DNA of 64,000 nt from Chloranthus sessilifolius (lineage: Eukaryota; Streptophyta; Magnoliopsida; Chloranthales; Chloranthaceae): the NCBI GenBank assembly GCA_021018995.1, contig CM037598.1, positions 73,550,671 through 73,614,670 of the forward strand, read 5' to 3'. Under the pieces are notes generated by a model. It searched no databases. It was given only the letters and a program-made list of their open reading frames with translations, and had not been told where the DNA came from. Shown here piece after piece: positions 23,485 to 35,850 of this stretch (position 1 is the stretch's first letter; every line of letters starts with the position of its first letter). Made by a program: the position numbers and the translations under genes.

Positions 23485-25650
23485 TGTCACAACTCCAGAT
23501 TTTGGGAAATGTGCACGTCATGCACTATACATATGTATATGTGTTTCACAAGGAAACCAAAACGAACCCGTAAATACTGTGTGTATGTGGGAAACACACT
23601 AGTATTTCCCTAACTTATAAGTATATAAGTGAAAGAGAGAGGAGAGAAGAGCCCCTTACATAACTCTATTCTAACCTAAATAGAGAGAAGGAGAAATAGA
23701 GAGAAAGAAAAGAAGAGCCTAGTAAAGAACTAGGGTTTCGTTGGGACTTAAATCGGTGGAAGAGTTGGAGCAAAGGCTGGAGGAGGAACCTTGGAGACCT
23801 TTTGGCCTAGTAGAGTTTCGAATCATGGATCGAACTTGCGTGAGACTCATCGTTGGAGGTATGTTAAAGGCATGATAGATGCTTAGGCATGTTTTAAATA
23901 ATAGGTAGAATGTTGGTTGAATGTTTTGTTTGATGTTAAAGGCTGAGTGAGGGGAGAAATAGCTTTCTCGAGCAGATCGAGGAGTAAAAATATATCGCTC
24001 CTCGCTCGAGCGGCCAAAAGGGCTCGCTCGAGCGAGGACAAACTATAAAAATATAGCTCTGGGATCGCTCGAGCGGTCCCCAAAACAAAAGGGAAGCTCG
24101 CTCGAGCGAGGTCCCCAGTAAAGCTTCAGGCGGCTCGATTTAACCGCTTGAGCGACCTCGATTTAACCGCTCGAGCGAGGTCTAGTGACCGCTCGAGCGA
24201 GGAATTGTGCTCGCTCGCGTGAGGCACCATACAGTTCTTGAAATTATTGGTGCAGAAACCTGGAGGCTATGCGCTCCAATTATTCTTGTAACCTTTCTGA
24301 GCATATTCTAAATACATGAAATGTAGGTTTGACGTAGGATCGTGAAGTGTAAACCTCTACGAGAAGCGTGCTTTGAAATTCGTCGAGGTAGGGAATATTC
24401 TTGAAACATTTATTTTATTTCGTCCACTCTTATATGCAGTGTAATTCTATTAAAAGATGAGTATCGTATGATTAACTCAAGAGGGGTGTGTGCGTAAGTT
24501 TCAAGGTAAGATTATGAAGTCCCCAGGGGACGGAATATTATAATAAGGTCATCTAGATGATGTATCAAATCTGTAGTATCCCAGGGATACGATTGGAAAC
24601 AAACAGTGAAACTAAAGCATAATAATAAGGCCTAATGTACTAAAAATTAGCACAAGTCACGGTGAATAACTATATGTAAAGCACATCGATATTTTGTTAT
24701 TTGAGGTTTGATTAGAATACCCCACCGACTTGGCGGGATACCCACGACTGACGCGGTAGGATATCCGTGATCGGTACGACGGCCAATTCGTATACTTATA
24801 GCACATCCCAGGGATGTAGATTTAATTATAGACCCCGCCACATATGAGAAAGGGGCTTGGGCAGTATTCCCAGGGAACACATGTAACAATTGTCTAGTAG
24901 ACGACGATGGTGGGTATTCCATCGGGACTCGATGCTATATTGCTCGGGGATTATTTAAGTTAAAGGTTTAAGTGATTAGGCCGAATTCATAACTAAACCA
25001 GTAAGATGAGAACAACCACACTATGAAAGGAAATCAGCTGTATGCATTCTAGTTATTTCAGTTATATCAATTGTTCTGCTTAAAAGTAATACTTAATAAA
25101 TTGTGCTTTCAAAACTGCTAACATATATGCGAGATTTAATCTATATGTTCACTTTGTTTCCCTATTGAGCTAGGATGTAGCTCACCCCCCTTAGACTATA
25201 CGTCGCAGGTTCAGGACTAGCGGCAGCAAGGACTTTTGGAAACTTTGATCCAGGGGATTCAGACTACGTACCCACTAAGGAATCAGAGCCTCCTCCTGAG
25301 GAATTCTTCTAGGAGACCCACTGCGTACTTTGAGAGTGAGTTGAGAGTGTTAGGCACGGCTTGGTATATCAAGCCTCTTTATTGAATGTAATCAAATACG
25401 GTATGCTTTTGATAAAACTTTTGGGTTGCACATTCATATAATGGCTTGGGGTAAGTTCTTATGCCCATGAATTGGCATGGGACAAGGGCTGCCTTTAAGG
25501 ACCATAACTATATTCTTTTATATGAGAATTCGTTAGAGTAAAACTTTTGGGCTTGCTTATACCAAATGTACTTTAAAGGTTTCGGGGGCACAGCCTTGAG
25601 AGTCGTGCTGATGGCACGGATTTTGAAACGCCGAAATTCAGGCTGTCACA
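23485..25650 (+). mobile_element. Solo LTR of the element 1 family
   Basis: 2166 bp from TGTCACAACTCC to AGGCTGTCACA, plus orientation, with a perfect TATTC duplication on both sides and no internal sequence. It is therefore the product of LTR-LTR recombination of a full element. It is clearly more diverged from the element 1 LTRs than these are from each other. It contains the palindrome array at 24003-24221 (starts 24003, 24025, 24066, 24099, 24145, 24168, 24190, 24212), the mirror order of that in element 1. Confidence 0.95.
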
Positions 25651-25795
25651 TATTCGGTATTCAATGTTCAATATTTGATACAATAATCGGTATTCAATGT
25701 TCAATATTCAATACTCAAAATATATCAAATATTTAACAATTCAATCAATCTTCAGATTTAATCTCAATCTATATTAAAAATTAATAATTCAATCG

Positions 25796-26068
25796 ATGTT
25801 CGAGTTCCAATACGAGTTCCATCAAATGTCAGTTTCAAATCAAATACAAGCTTCAATCAATATTGGGTTCGGATTCAAATACGAGTTTCATCAAATAACA
25901 GTTTTAAATTAAATACGGGCTTCAATTAATATCGGGTTCAGATTCAAATACGAGTTTAATCAAATATTAGTTTCAAGTCAAATCCGGGCTTCAATCAATA
26001 TCAGGTTCGGATTCAAATATGAGTTTCATTAATATCAGTTTCAAATCAAATGCAGGCTTCAATCGTTC
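25796..26068. repeat. 69-bp tandem repeat, about four copies
   Basis: GGGTTC/AGGTTC anchors at 25865, 25934 and 26003 are 69 bp apart. Each is followed by GATTCAAATACGAGTTT-like sequence and a CAGGCTTCAATC-like end; a first diverged copy begins near 25796. Confidence 0.8.
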
Positions 26069-26069
26069 G

Positions 26070-27300
26070 GATTTAAATACTATAATTCAGCAATTCGGTC
26101 AAGTTCCAGGTCCAATTCAATTAGTCTGAATCCTCAGATCTATCACGTTAATTACTGCAAATATTTTGATCCCATATATACACATAATGGGATCACTAGG
26201 CATACTGATTTCTTGAATTAGTCTACACGATACTTAGTGTTGTCATAATTCAGAGTCCATCGGAGACATATATTTCATAAATAATTTAGTAGGGTTATGG
26301 AAGAGGTCTATCTCTCTAGTTGTTTCAAACAAAATCATTAAGGCAAAGTCAATTTCAATTACTAGTTGCACACAGATAGTGTGTAACTAGGTCTTCCAGA
26401 AATATGGGTTATTGATGGTCTATCTAGGGTCATTGATCTTAGAATTGGTCAAGATTTGATCGGGACTTGATATTACAAAATTCATTCTCCTATCTCATAT
26501 CTAGTACTTTCTTAAATTAAGGTACTAATTCCGGTGGGTGTCCATTTAATTTTGACTGGGAGTCATTAGTTGGGGCACACCAGCTTAATAATTAAAGGCA
26601 CTAAGCCCCAATAGTTTATTACTTATATCAGGCCCCTTATTGGGTCCTTTGGTTAGGTCAATTTGGATCTCATGTCCAAATTAATATTTAAGATTTCGAG
26701 AGAGTATAATATATAACTCTCCTATATTTTCACAGGTGTCCATAACAAATGAACTACCTGATTAATGAGGATATCGTATCCTCATTGTGTTCATCATCAT
26801 CTATTTAGGCCTCATACATTGGGCCAAATAAGATCTTATTTACAATCAGTTGAGGTCTTTAAGATGTCTCCACATTTTTGCTGTGGGTGCTTTTAGTCTT
26901 CAGTGGGTGCCATTAGTAATGGTCCACAAGGCTTTCAAATATGGACATCGGGTCCCAAAATTTTATTAATTTCTTTAGATCTCATATGTCGGGTCACTCC
27001 GGGTCCTACATCGGAAGTGGTCCGGTTTCCTAAGAAAATTCATATTTTAAGTGTACGTGCTTCCAAATTTTGAGGGGTGGCAATAGCAGTGGCCCACTCG
27101 ATTTCTAAACAAGGACATCATTCCTATAAGTTATCTTGTACTATTTTTTTAAGGACATCAGGTCCTATAAGTTATCTTGTACTATTTTTTTAGGCCCGTG
27201 GGTCGGGCCGTATCGGGTTTCTAGACCTAATTGGTCTAATTTCAAAGAATAAGGTTTTTGGGCCTCTAAGGTTCCCATCTCGATTGGTCAAACTTGTAGT
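26070..27300. other. Non-coding stretch with a 40-bp tandem duplication
   Basis: No gene. AAGGACATCA...CTATAAGTTATCTTGTAC is duplicated in tandem at 27111-27150 and 27151-27192. Confidence 0.6.
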
Positions 27301-28600
27301 CAACTATCTGATATTTTAACCAAGGGCCATCAGTAGTTACTGAGACCATAATAGTAATCATCAGTGATCTCTGTTCTACGGAATTCGAGGGAAAGTCAAG
27401 ATTTTGACTCTATCGGTTTAATACTAGTTCCCCTTGGTCAGTAATCGGGTCTCCGTTTTCAACTCCGATTGAGTTTTTCGGTGATTCATAAACTCAGTGA
27501 AAGAAGATTGGGAGCCTCATCTTTCACAAGTAATGGAACTCAAAAATACAATTGGACGTGATCATGGTCATCGATTTATAGGACGGGTTTTTGACCAATT
27601 CGTATATCAGGCCAGATTTTCAGGTCTCCGGTAATCCGGTCGTAACTTTCAGTTCCGATATCGAAATGTAGTGTATTAGATCCTGTTGGAAATCTCTTCA
27701 TGTTATCTATAATATCTTAATATATTTATAATACTAGAAATGTCGGGATCATAATGTATTCATGGCCATCTAATCGGATGTCCAACAGTGGTCATAGTGT
27801 GTGCCCTTGACATAGTTTTGTACTCTTATTTTTCGGGTTTTCTATCCTTCAAAATCGATCGAGTTGGAGGCTGAATTTCTAGAAGAAATTAATATGTTTA
27901 TAATTCAATTTCCCTAGAATTTTATAGCATTTGTAGGGTCACTTTGGCCCATGAGATGATAGCTCTAAACTGGGTCATTTTTCGGCCATATCGGCCTTTG
28001 GGCCGTTTAAGAGTCAATCTTTGACTCAGTCAACTAAAGTCAACCATCTTGGTTATAGATCATTAGTGGCCATTAAAACCTTATTTGTGATCTTTAATAA
28101 TCACAATATCATGGAATTTCAGGAGAAAGTCAAGATTTTGACTTACTCAGTTCATTTTATAAATTTCAGGTAAGGGTATTGGATCCTTGTCGGTAATCGG
28201 GCTGTCATTTTCAATCCCGATTGAATTTAAGAGTGATTCAAAAACCTGGTGAAGTTTGATGAATAGCCTCATCTTGAAAAAGTAATGGAACTCAATGTTT
28301 AAATCATAATTTATCAGGGTCATTGATTTACAGAACGTGTTTTAAATTCAACTGCTCATCAGACTAGATTTTAAGGCCTCAGATAATCGAGCCACAAAGT
28401 TTACTGCCGATATCAGAATTGGGCGAGTGAGAGATTGTTCAAAAGCTCTAGAAATCCTCTACGATATTTTTATATATTTTTAATGCTAAAAATATTTGGA
28501 TCATGATGGAAACAGAGCCATCTGATCGGTTGTTCGATAGTGATCACTAGATGTGCCACATAGAATGGATTTATGCGTTCTCGGATTCCAGATTTTATAC
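27300..28600 (+). repeat. Dispersed non-coding repeat, copies 2 and 3 (tandem)
   Basis: Two diverged copies about 730-740 bp apart share GAAAGTCAAGATTTTGACT (27401, 28130), CGATTGA-type motifs (27465, 28218), TAATGGAACTCAA (27530, 28284) and a CCGATATC core. They match 2590-3150. No coding content. Confidence 0.7.
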
Positions 28601-29664
28601 CTGTCAAATGAAATTGAATTAAGATCTGAAATTTTATACAGTAATGACGCACTGATAAAGCTCCATCTTCAATTTTTTTTAGAGTTTTTAGGTAATTTTA
28701 TATCAAGAGATTCATAGGCTCAATCTCAGCCAGAATTCTGGTACACTATACCAGACAGATCTGCACAGTTCCACCTCATAATTTGTGTTGATCAAACCAC
28801 AGTGAATCAAAGCCTAAAATTTTACAGAGATGATCTATACTCGTGTATGCACTTTCATGAAGTTTTATAACAAATTTAAAAGCCTAGACAGTGGTCAAAT
28901 CGTGACCATTAAATCAGCCAAAAACATAGATTTTGTATTTTTAAAACAGTGACTATATTTATCATGTAACATCTATCACCATTCAAAATAATCATAAAAA
29001 GAACATCAATATACTATAATTTATAGATTTTAAATAACATCTAATTCGTACAAAATCAAACTTATAATCACCACTAATCATTCCATAACAAGAAATATTA
29101 AAGCATAGTAATCTATCAATTCCTACAACATGAGATCTAGTACCATTGAAACTTGATCAAAGTCAAATTTATACTAGAATTTGCAAAAACAATCTACACT
29201 AATACTTTACCTTAGCTTAGCTTGGGCATACATGCTATTCATTAGCGATTTGAGTGGCCAAAAGGGCTGGGATTTGCATAAGTTCACACTATGTAGTAGT
29301 AGAGGCTAAGTTTGATCTATGGGTTTGGATCAAAATTCCAATGGCTAGATTGGGAGTTCTAGAATTAGGAAGGTCTTTAATGGTGGCTAGAGCAAAGAGG
29401 AAGAAGAAGAAATTAGAGAGAGAGAGAGAGAGGGCCTTGGGCGTGTGGAATGTTTGGAAGGAGGAGAGAGGCCTTGAGCCCCTTTTTAGGGAACAAGGGC
29501 TCCAAGTGGCACCTTACTTCTTTCTCCCTTTTCCTTCACGTCAAAACAACTATGGTTGACCCATTTCAACCCTTCAATTTGGTCTTATAGTGGACCTTTC
29601 TTGCTCTTGAGGCCCTCAATCCCTTTAAAAGTCAAGATTCTCCCTAAACTTGTGGTTGCATGAA
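28601..29664. other. Non-coding sequence with a GA microsatellite
   Basis: No gene recognised. A GA-rich run lies at 29415-29432 in a purine-rich segment. A short open frame through this segment is composition-driven and not convincing. Confidence 0.5.
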
Positions 29665-30249
29665 TCTAACACCTTAGATTTCCCCTAGGTAAATTCTAGG
29701 ATCTAAGATGGATCAAAGTTGGTCTATTCTTTTAAGGGCTAGGATTTTATAGAATTTTATTTTCTACTCTTGAATTCATGAAAATTAATTCAACTAGCCT
29801 TCAATTATCCCATTTATTTACAAGTTTTGCCCTTATTCCATGCCAAACAACATATTTTGACTTTATGTGTTAGGACATCTAGAGCCTTCCAATTTTGGTC
29901 AATTGCTTGACCAGCCCAAAGATGGCGCATCGAATGGGTGATTTCCAATCACCTCCATTGATGATGATCACTAGATCATCACCATCGGTTTAGGTTTAAA
30001 TAAGGTGGGACATCGGGTGCCACATGCAATGTTCGAATGAGGGGTGCCTTTAAGGGTTTAAAATTTATGGTGAGTGCCCGTAAGGGTGCTACCTACAATT
30101 CAACTGATGGGGTGCCTCCAAAATTTTTAGATCGAGTATCCTCAATCGGTGTGGGTGCCTACATTTTAAAAGTGCCCGAATCTCGGGTCCCCTAAAGGGT
30201 TGGGTTTCAGGTCAAAGGTTTGCCTAGCCTGAGTTTTCAGGGGCAGTTG
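29665..30249 (+). repeat. Dispersed direct repeat, copy 2
   Basis: Same 584-bp sequence as 17831-18414 with scattered substitutions. It ends in TTTTCAGGGGCAGT immediately before TGTAACA at 30248, which looks like a polypurine tract joined to an LTR start. That suggests this block is the 3' internal end of the family B element. Confidence 0.75.
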
Positions 30250-31546
30250 TAACATATTTGATGTATTTTGAATATTGAAAATGAAACATGAAATACCGAA
30301 TTTGAAATTTTAATGTGAACCCTTGAATATGAAATATGAAATTCATAATTTGAACTTTGAATATGAACTCTTGAATATAGGTTTCTTGAACATTGAATCT
30401 TGAATATAGAATATCGAATATTGAATATCGATTTCTGAATATTGAATTGAATATGAATCATGAAATACCAAATTGGAATTCTGGATAACGAATATTGAAT
30501 ATTGAAAATTTGATTTTATATTGAACCTTGAATGAAGAGGTTATTCGAATTTGAATATTGAATCTTGAACATTGATTAATTGATAATGAATAGTGAAACT
30601 TTAAAAGTAAAAGGAAGATACAGTTTCGAACTTGAAACCTCGCAAAGCTGACCACTATTCTTGCGAATAGGCACTATGAGCGACTCATATTCAGACGAGT
30701 TTGAAATGTCAGCTGAGGATTGGGTCTCGTTAGAGCGACATGGTCATTGATCCTTTTCTTGATTGACTAAATGGTGAAGAGTGCCAGCCTTTGCTTGCGC
30801 AACATTGGCATTCAAATTTTGAATTTTAAACCATGATTAATTTTTAGTATCGCATCAAAATAAATAAAGGACATTAATAAATCATCAAACTAACTGCATT
30901 AAATTAATTAATATATCTGAATAATTATTTGAATGAATAAATCATGATTAAATTACAATGAAGCAACTTGATACTTCTTGAAGACATTGTTCGAATGATT
31001 GATTAGTAACTGAATTTGATATGCTACTGTTGATATTTATAGAATTTATACTGATAGAATAGGTTATTGAAAATTGAACTTGACATTGCTTTAGTGATGT
31101 TGACACTTGGAAATTTTGATTGATCATGTCTTGAATGGATCCTTGAACATTATCTTCATTGTCTCATTGGTGCCCAATGAGCTATTGTTGGGTGAATTGA
31201 TAGATTTGGAATTGAGAGATATGGATATGGTATTATTGATCAAGATAGACAACCAATGAAACTTGACTGAAAACACTGGCTGAATTATGAAAATTTACTA
31301 GAATGCATTGATAAATCTAGCTAATACTTTATTAAGTTTCACCGCTTACGTCATTTCATGACAAAAAATTCTATCGAGCAGAGCATTTAACTCAATTTAT
31401 CTAAGGAGTTACCAACATATGTGGATGGAACACATGACACTTATACTGGATTTTGACTTTGTACAATTACTTTACTTTTTTTAAGACTAGTTTCATTTAT
31501 TATTTTATAAAACAATTAGTCTCATTGTAAATATCGAACCTTAAGG
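30248..31546 (+). repeat. LTR family B, plus copy (right arm of inverted repeat), truncated
   Basis: It starts TGTAACATATTTG and consists of GAATATTGAA-type low-complexity sequence followed by unique blocks matching the reversed copy at 22240-25745. The conserved TTTATTAAG...CACCGCTTACG block is at 31329-31355. At about 31547 it is cut by the LTR of element 2. Confidence 0.7.
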
Positions 31547-32343
31547 TTTTTGGGAGCTTGGAGAAGTGTGGGTTGGGTTTAATGGTAGATGATAGGGTGA
31601 TGGTTTAAATGGCAAAAGGGTGAAACTTAAAGTTGGGAGGGGTATAATAGTCCTAAAGAAGCAAACTTTGGGAAAGTCCATAAATCAAATTTAGAAAGTC
31701 AAAATCGGCCATTTTTTGAGGAAAAAAGTTTTTAACGCATGCGTGCATATTATGCACACATGCCTTAAATCCCACTCAAGAACTTGGAGATTAAGGCAGC
31801 GCGCTGGGGCAGTCAGAAATTGCCTATGTGTGCAAACTATGCATGCTACTATACATGCATGTGTAAATTTTTCCATGTAAAAGTTTTTGTGCCCATTGGA
31901 TGTATTGTCTCGAGCTACCCCAAAATAATATTTTATAATAGTCAATTGGAGTTTTCTATCAAAAGTTATAGCCATCAGAAGTTTGAAGGCCGCACAACAT
32001 CATGAATCCGTGAGATGTAATCTTTTGTGGCCTCGAGCCTCCATTGGCTGACTTGGGGACCTTTCAGAGATCGGGGGTATTTCTCTAAGGTTTTTCTAAG
32101 CTTCTTAAGGGTGTTTAGGGCTCTAATGGGTTCTAAAGGTCCGGTATGGGCTCTAGGGTCTTGTATGGATTCTAAAGGTCCGGGAAGGGTTTTAAGGGTC
32201 TCGGTCAGTTTCTAAAGATTTAGGTTAAGTTTTAAAGGCTTGAGTTAAGTTCTAAAGGCTCGGGAAGTGCGTTCAAAGCTCGTAAGTACATCGTTATCGA
32301 AGTATGGGTCAATCGAGCCTTGGGCTAAATTTGGGTGTCTATA
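31547..32343 (-). repeat. Truncated 3' LTR of element 2
   Basis: It ends AAATTTGGGTGTCTATA, the counterpart of AAATTTGGGTGTCTACA at 48721-48737. The GGGTTCTAAAGG-type repeats at 32080-32260 also match the 48540-48660 part of that LTR. Only about 0.8 kb is left; the R/U5 half is missing. Palindromic GCATATTATGC blocks lie at 31737-31870. Confidence 0.8.
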
Positions 32344-32360
32344 GATGCCTTTCTTTGGTA
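32344..32360 (-). other. Polypurine tract of element 2
   Basis: The minus strand reads ACCAAAGAAAGGCATC directly before the LTR start TATAGACACCC. The cognate sites are AAAGAGGGGCACC at 48738 and GAAGAGGGGCATC at 52879. Confidence 0.8.
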
Positions 32361-33120
32361 TCCGATCACTAATGATTGCATGCCAAAGAAAAAGACATTT
32401 GAAGAGGCCTAAGACAAACGCTATCAGGTCTGCTATATTGAAGATGAACCTCACACATCAATTAGTGAAAACATGAAGAGTGACGGAAGCCCTTATAATT
32501 GGGAAATCATCCGCCACTCGAAATTATCAGTCCCTAAGCGCTTAATGACATTACTGGGTATAACCGTGTGATGTTTGATGATGCAAGATGTTCGAGTTTT
32601 ATTTTAAACAAAGCATCCACGCGAGCGGGAGGGTGATCGACCCATACTTAAAGAATGGCATAAAATAATGACATGAAGATCTGACGATTTATGCCCAATC
32701 TCATGAGGCATTGATTGCCCCATTTTGATTGGCACGGGTGACCCTACGCGAGGTAGGGTCCGAGGTTTTTGAGTGTACTCATTGGCCTCGATCTTTAATT
32801 TAGCATAAATACCCGGGCGGAGCGAATATTGATGTCGAACCACCTTTTGGGATGTGTGCAACTAGACAAAGCCACTATTATTCATTTTTTTTTCATTTTA
32901 TGTTTTAAAATTTTTTTCTTTCTTTTCATGCATTTTTTTGTTCGAGGTTTTTTTGCTCACTCATCGACCCAAATTTCAATTTAGCACAAATACCTGAGCA
33001 GAGCAAATGGAGGTTGAACAACGTTTTGGGAGTGTGTGCCACCACTATATATTTTATTTTATTATATTTTTTTTGTTATTCTCTTTCTCTCTCTCTTTGT
33101 TTTCTTTCTTTCTTTTTGCA
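32361..33120. other. 3' internal region of element 2 with a ~180-bp duplication
   Basis: Non-coding. A block with CGAGGTTTTT, TTTAGCA(T/C)AAATACC and GGAGCGAAT-like motifs is present at about 32760-32870 and again at 32943-33050, and once in element 3 at 49240-49345. Poly(T) and CT runs follow to 33115. Confidence 0.65.
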
Positions 33121-33129
33121 TTTTTGTAG

Positions 33130-33390
33130 GAGCGCCTAGAAAGAGTAGGAATGAGCTGCGTCTTTTAAATGTGAGAGCCTTCGTCTGGAAGGAGTTTTGA
33201 AGGAGGTTCCCGGTTCTACTGATGCTTCCCAGAAGCACTACGAGGGACTTCTCAGTCGACAGATGAGTGATCGGAATGCTAGTGAGGACGCCTTGCTTGA
33301 GAAGATCCGTGACTGAGAGTGCGAGTTGGGTCGTTGACCTGGTCCTGCATGTACTTCAACATAGATCAAATACCATAGGGAAGGGTTATA
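33130..33390 (+). pseudogene. Antisense ORF remnant of element 2 (coiled-coil end)
   Basis: After a pyrimidine tract and TTTTTGTAG (a good plus-strand splice acceptor, ending at 33130) there is a short open stretch. It is rich in Leu, Glu and Arg with a heptad feel (LRLEGVLKEV, then SRQMSDRNASEDALLEKIRD), stops at TGA, then continues ECELGR, TGA, PGP. Both TGA codons are one C-to-T change from CGA. Position (between integrase and 3' LTR) and strand match the antisense gene of element 4, whose last exon is also coiled-coil-like. The sequence is too short to assign a domain. Confidence 0.45.
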
Positions 33391-34740
33391 AAAGCCCCTG
33401 ACAGATTCTTTTTTTGGGTTGTATATGTATTTTTTGTTATTTTTCAAAAATGTAAAGGTTAAGAGCATAGCGCCACATAGATTATTTTTTGTGATGTGGT
33501 GTCAGCAAAGTATAGAAATGAAATGGAAAAGGGAACTCTTTTTTGTATATATATTTTCCTTTTTTTTTTTTTTTATTGTTTGTTGCCTTAATCGTGACGA
33601 GAAGTAACAGGCTAAGAATAGTCAAACTTGTTCATACGGTTGGGCCTACGTGGGATCCGAAATTTTACTAAGGTTGGACCGTCCATCCCTTAAGATTAAA
33701 TTAACCTTTTATCTTTACCTCGAGTCATGCATATGACGGTGTAGTCTGAAGATCTACTTGATCAGGACCTGATTTGAGCTACCATGAGCGACCCCTTAAG
33801 TGTAACCAAAGGAGTAAATGATGATTTTTCCTTCTCTTTTTTTTTTTCTTCTTCTTCTTTTTTTTTTTTTTTTTCATTTTTCTTTAACAACCTTTTTTCT
33901 CACAGCGCCAAGATGGTTTTCACCATGCCTGTTATCACCCTCTTTTTTACTCACAGCGCCCTTTCGAGATTTCACTACGTCCATAGGTATTTTGCTTTCT
34001 TACCCAAGATGTCTTTTTAGGTTTTCACCTGGTCCGCACAAGCTCGCTCTTTTTACCCATGACGCCCTTACGGGTTTTCACCATGTCCCTTTTGCTTTGA
34101 GCTCTTAAATTATTTTTTTTCTTTCCTTCTTTTTTTCAAAGACCAAAAGATATGGACATTGATTCCATTATAGTCGGCTGGACGAAATTTCTTTTGTTGT
34201 CTCTCAGCTCAGCTTTTGCTGACTCAACGAATATCATGACTGCTCGTAGACCCTAAAAGAGGGCTTTCCTTAGGGGTGAATTGTGGCCATGGATTGGATA
34301 AGTTAGGAATTTTGAAGGTATTCTCAGGCTAACAGGTTCTCTTAATTGGGCTCTTGCCATTGTGGTACACACTTCTTCCTTTGGATTTTGCTATACATGC
34401 CCCATGATTTTTTTCTCTTTTTTCTTTTCTATTTTGTTTCATTTTTTTTTGCTTTCTTTTCAGACATCCTATTTTGGAGATTTTGTTTTTTCTAATGGTT
34501 TTTTTTGGATTTTCTGTTGATAACTTTTTCGCTTTTCTCTTTGGGAATTTCTCTCTCCTCTTTTTTCCTTAAGTATGTGCATTTTTATTTTTCAGGGAGG
34601 GGTTTATGAAGCAAAGCGATAGGCTCAAATTGGGTAGCAAAGAGTATGGGCATTTAGGGATGCTTTTAGGGTAATTGGCTTTGAAATGATGGCCTCTTTT
34701 AAGGGGCCCTTAAGCAGTCAAGTATCCATCTTATCAATAC
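33391..34740. other. Low-complexity spacer downstream of element 2 integrase
   Basis: Long T-rich runs (33560-33580, 33835-33900, 34105-34135, 34430-34590). CAC(A/C)GCGCC...TTTTCAC-type short repeats lie at 33900-34090 (TCACAGCGCC twice). No coding region supported. Confidence 0.55.
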
Positions 34741-34749
34741 TTGGCTTGC

Positions 34750-35850
34750 CACGGGAGACTAGGAGTAGAATCGTCGCACGTATCCAGCATTGACTGGCTC
34801 AGGAAAATGATCCCCATCCATTATGCCTAGACGAAGCGCGTATCCAGGGAGTACCTCTTTGATGACATAGGGTATTTCCTAGTTTGGCTTGAATTTCCCT
34901 CAAGGATCTGGGTGAAGATTTTCTTGAGTACTGTGTTGCCCACTTTTAATGCTCGAACGCAAACACGTTTGTTGTAAGCACGTGAGATCCTTCCTTGATA
35001 GACCTGGGAGTGATATAAAGTTTGGAGTCTCTTCTCATCGATCAGATTCAGTTGTTCAAAATGGGCCCTCTCTCTTTCGGCCTCCGGTAGGTTGGAATCG
35101 ATGAGGATACGAAGGAGGGTACTTCGACCTCAACTGGTAGCACAACCTCGGTTCCATATACAAGGGAAAATGGTGTTGCCCCCATAGCGGTACGGATTGA
35201 CGTTCGATAGGCGCATAGTGCAAAAGGTAGTATTTTACTCCAATCTCGGTATGTGACGACTATCTTCTCGAGGTTGCGGACAACTATCTTGTTAGCAGCT
35301 TCTACGACTCTGTTAGTTTGCGGCTGATATGGTAATGAGTGATAATGTTTGATCTTGTACTGTCCGCATAAGGCTCTGATGCGCTTGTTCGCAAAGTTGG
35401 TGCCACTGTCTGTGATGATGTCCTTGGGCATGCCGAACCAATAAACGATGTTGTTCTTGATGAATTTATAGACATTATTGACTGTGATGCTCACATAGGA
35501 TGCTGCCTCTACCCATTTTATGAAGTACTTGATGGCGACGAGGATCAACTGATGCCCATTAGAAGCTTTTGGATTGACCTTTCTGATGAAGTCGATGCCC
35601 CATGTGGCAAATGGCCAAGGAGTGGTCATGATGTGGAAATCTATAGCTGGAGCATGTATCAGATTGGAGTGTTCTTGGCATTGGTAGAACTTCTGTACGT
35701 GCTTGCAACAAGCAGTTTCCATAGTGGTCAAGAAGTACCCTTGCCGTAAGATCTTCTTAGCGAGCATGTGTCCATTGATGTGTGACCCACATACTCCTTC
35801 ATAGATCTTTCACAATGTTTGCAGCTTCGATTTTAGTTAGGAATTTGAGG
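34750..35850 (-). pseudogene. pol: Integrase of element 2, frameshifted
   Basis: The main frame (35767-35048, open upstream to about 35850) has the zinc-binding start (HINGHMLAKKIL, then CQEHSN-like). It then has the catalytic core: first Asp in TWGIDFI, second Asp in IITDSGTNFAN, and Glu in VVEAANKIV. The FSLVYGTEVVLPVE motif of Tat integrases follows. The C-terminal part (YQGRISRAYNKRV, LKVGNTVL) continues in another frame at 34900-35050. A frame change near 35800 separates it from the upstream linker. The core residues are present, but the open frame is not continuous. Confidence 0.9.

Larger units (their letters stand above)
22240..25745 (-). repeat. LTR family B, reversed copy (left arm of inverted repeat), interrupted
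   Basis: 22240-23484 plus 25651-25745 is the diverged reverse complement of 30248-31546. Matching landmarks include AAGACATGATCAATAAAAATTT (22814) against its complement near 31110, TTAATAAAGTATTAG (22590) against 31320, and ATATATCAAATATTTAACA (25715) against 30249-30270. The arm is split by the solo LTR at 23485-25650. No coding capacity. Confidence 0.75.

Noticed and set aside
29254-29559. 101-codon plus-strand frame with Lys/Arg/Glu-rich middle
   Set aside because: Its charge comes from a GA microsatellite; no upstream promoter or homologous copy keeps the frame.
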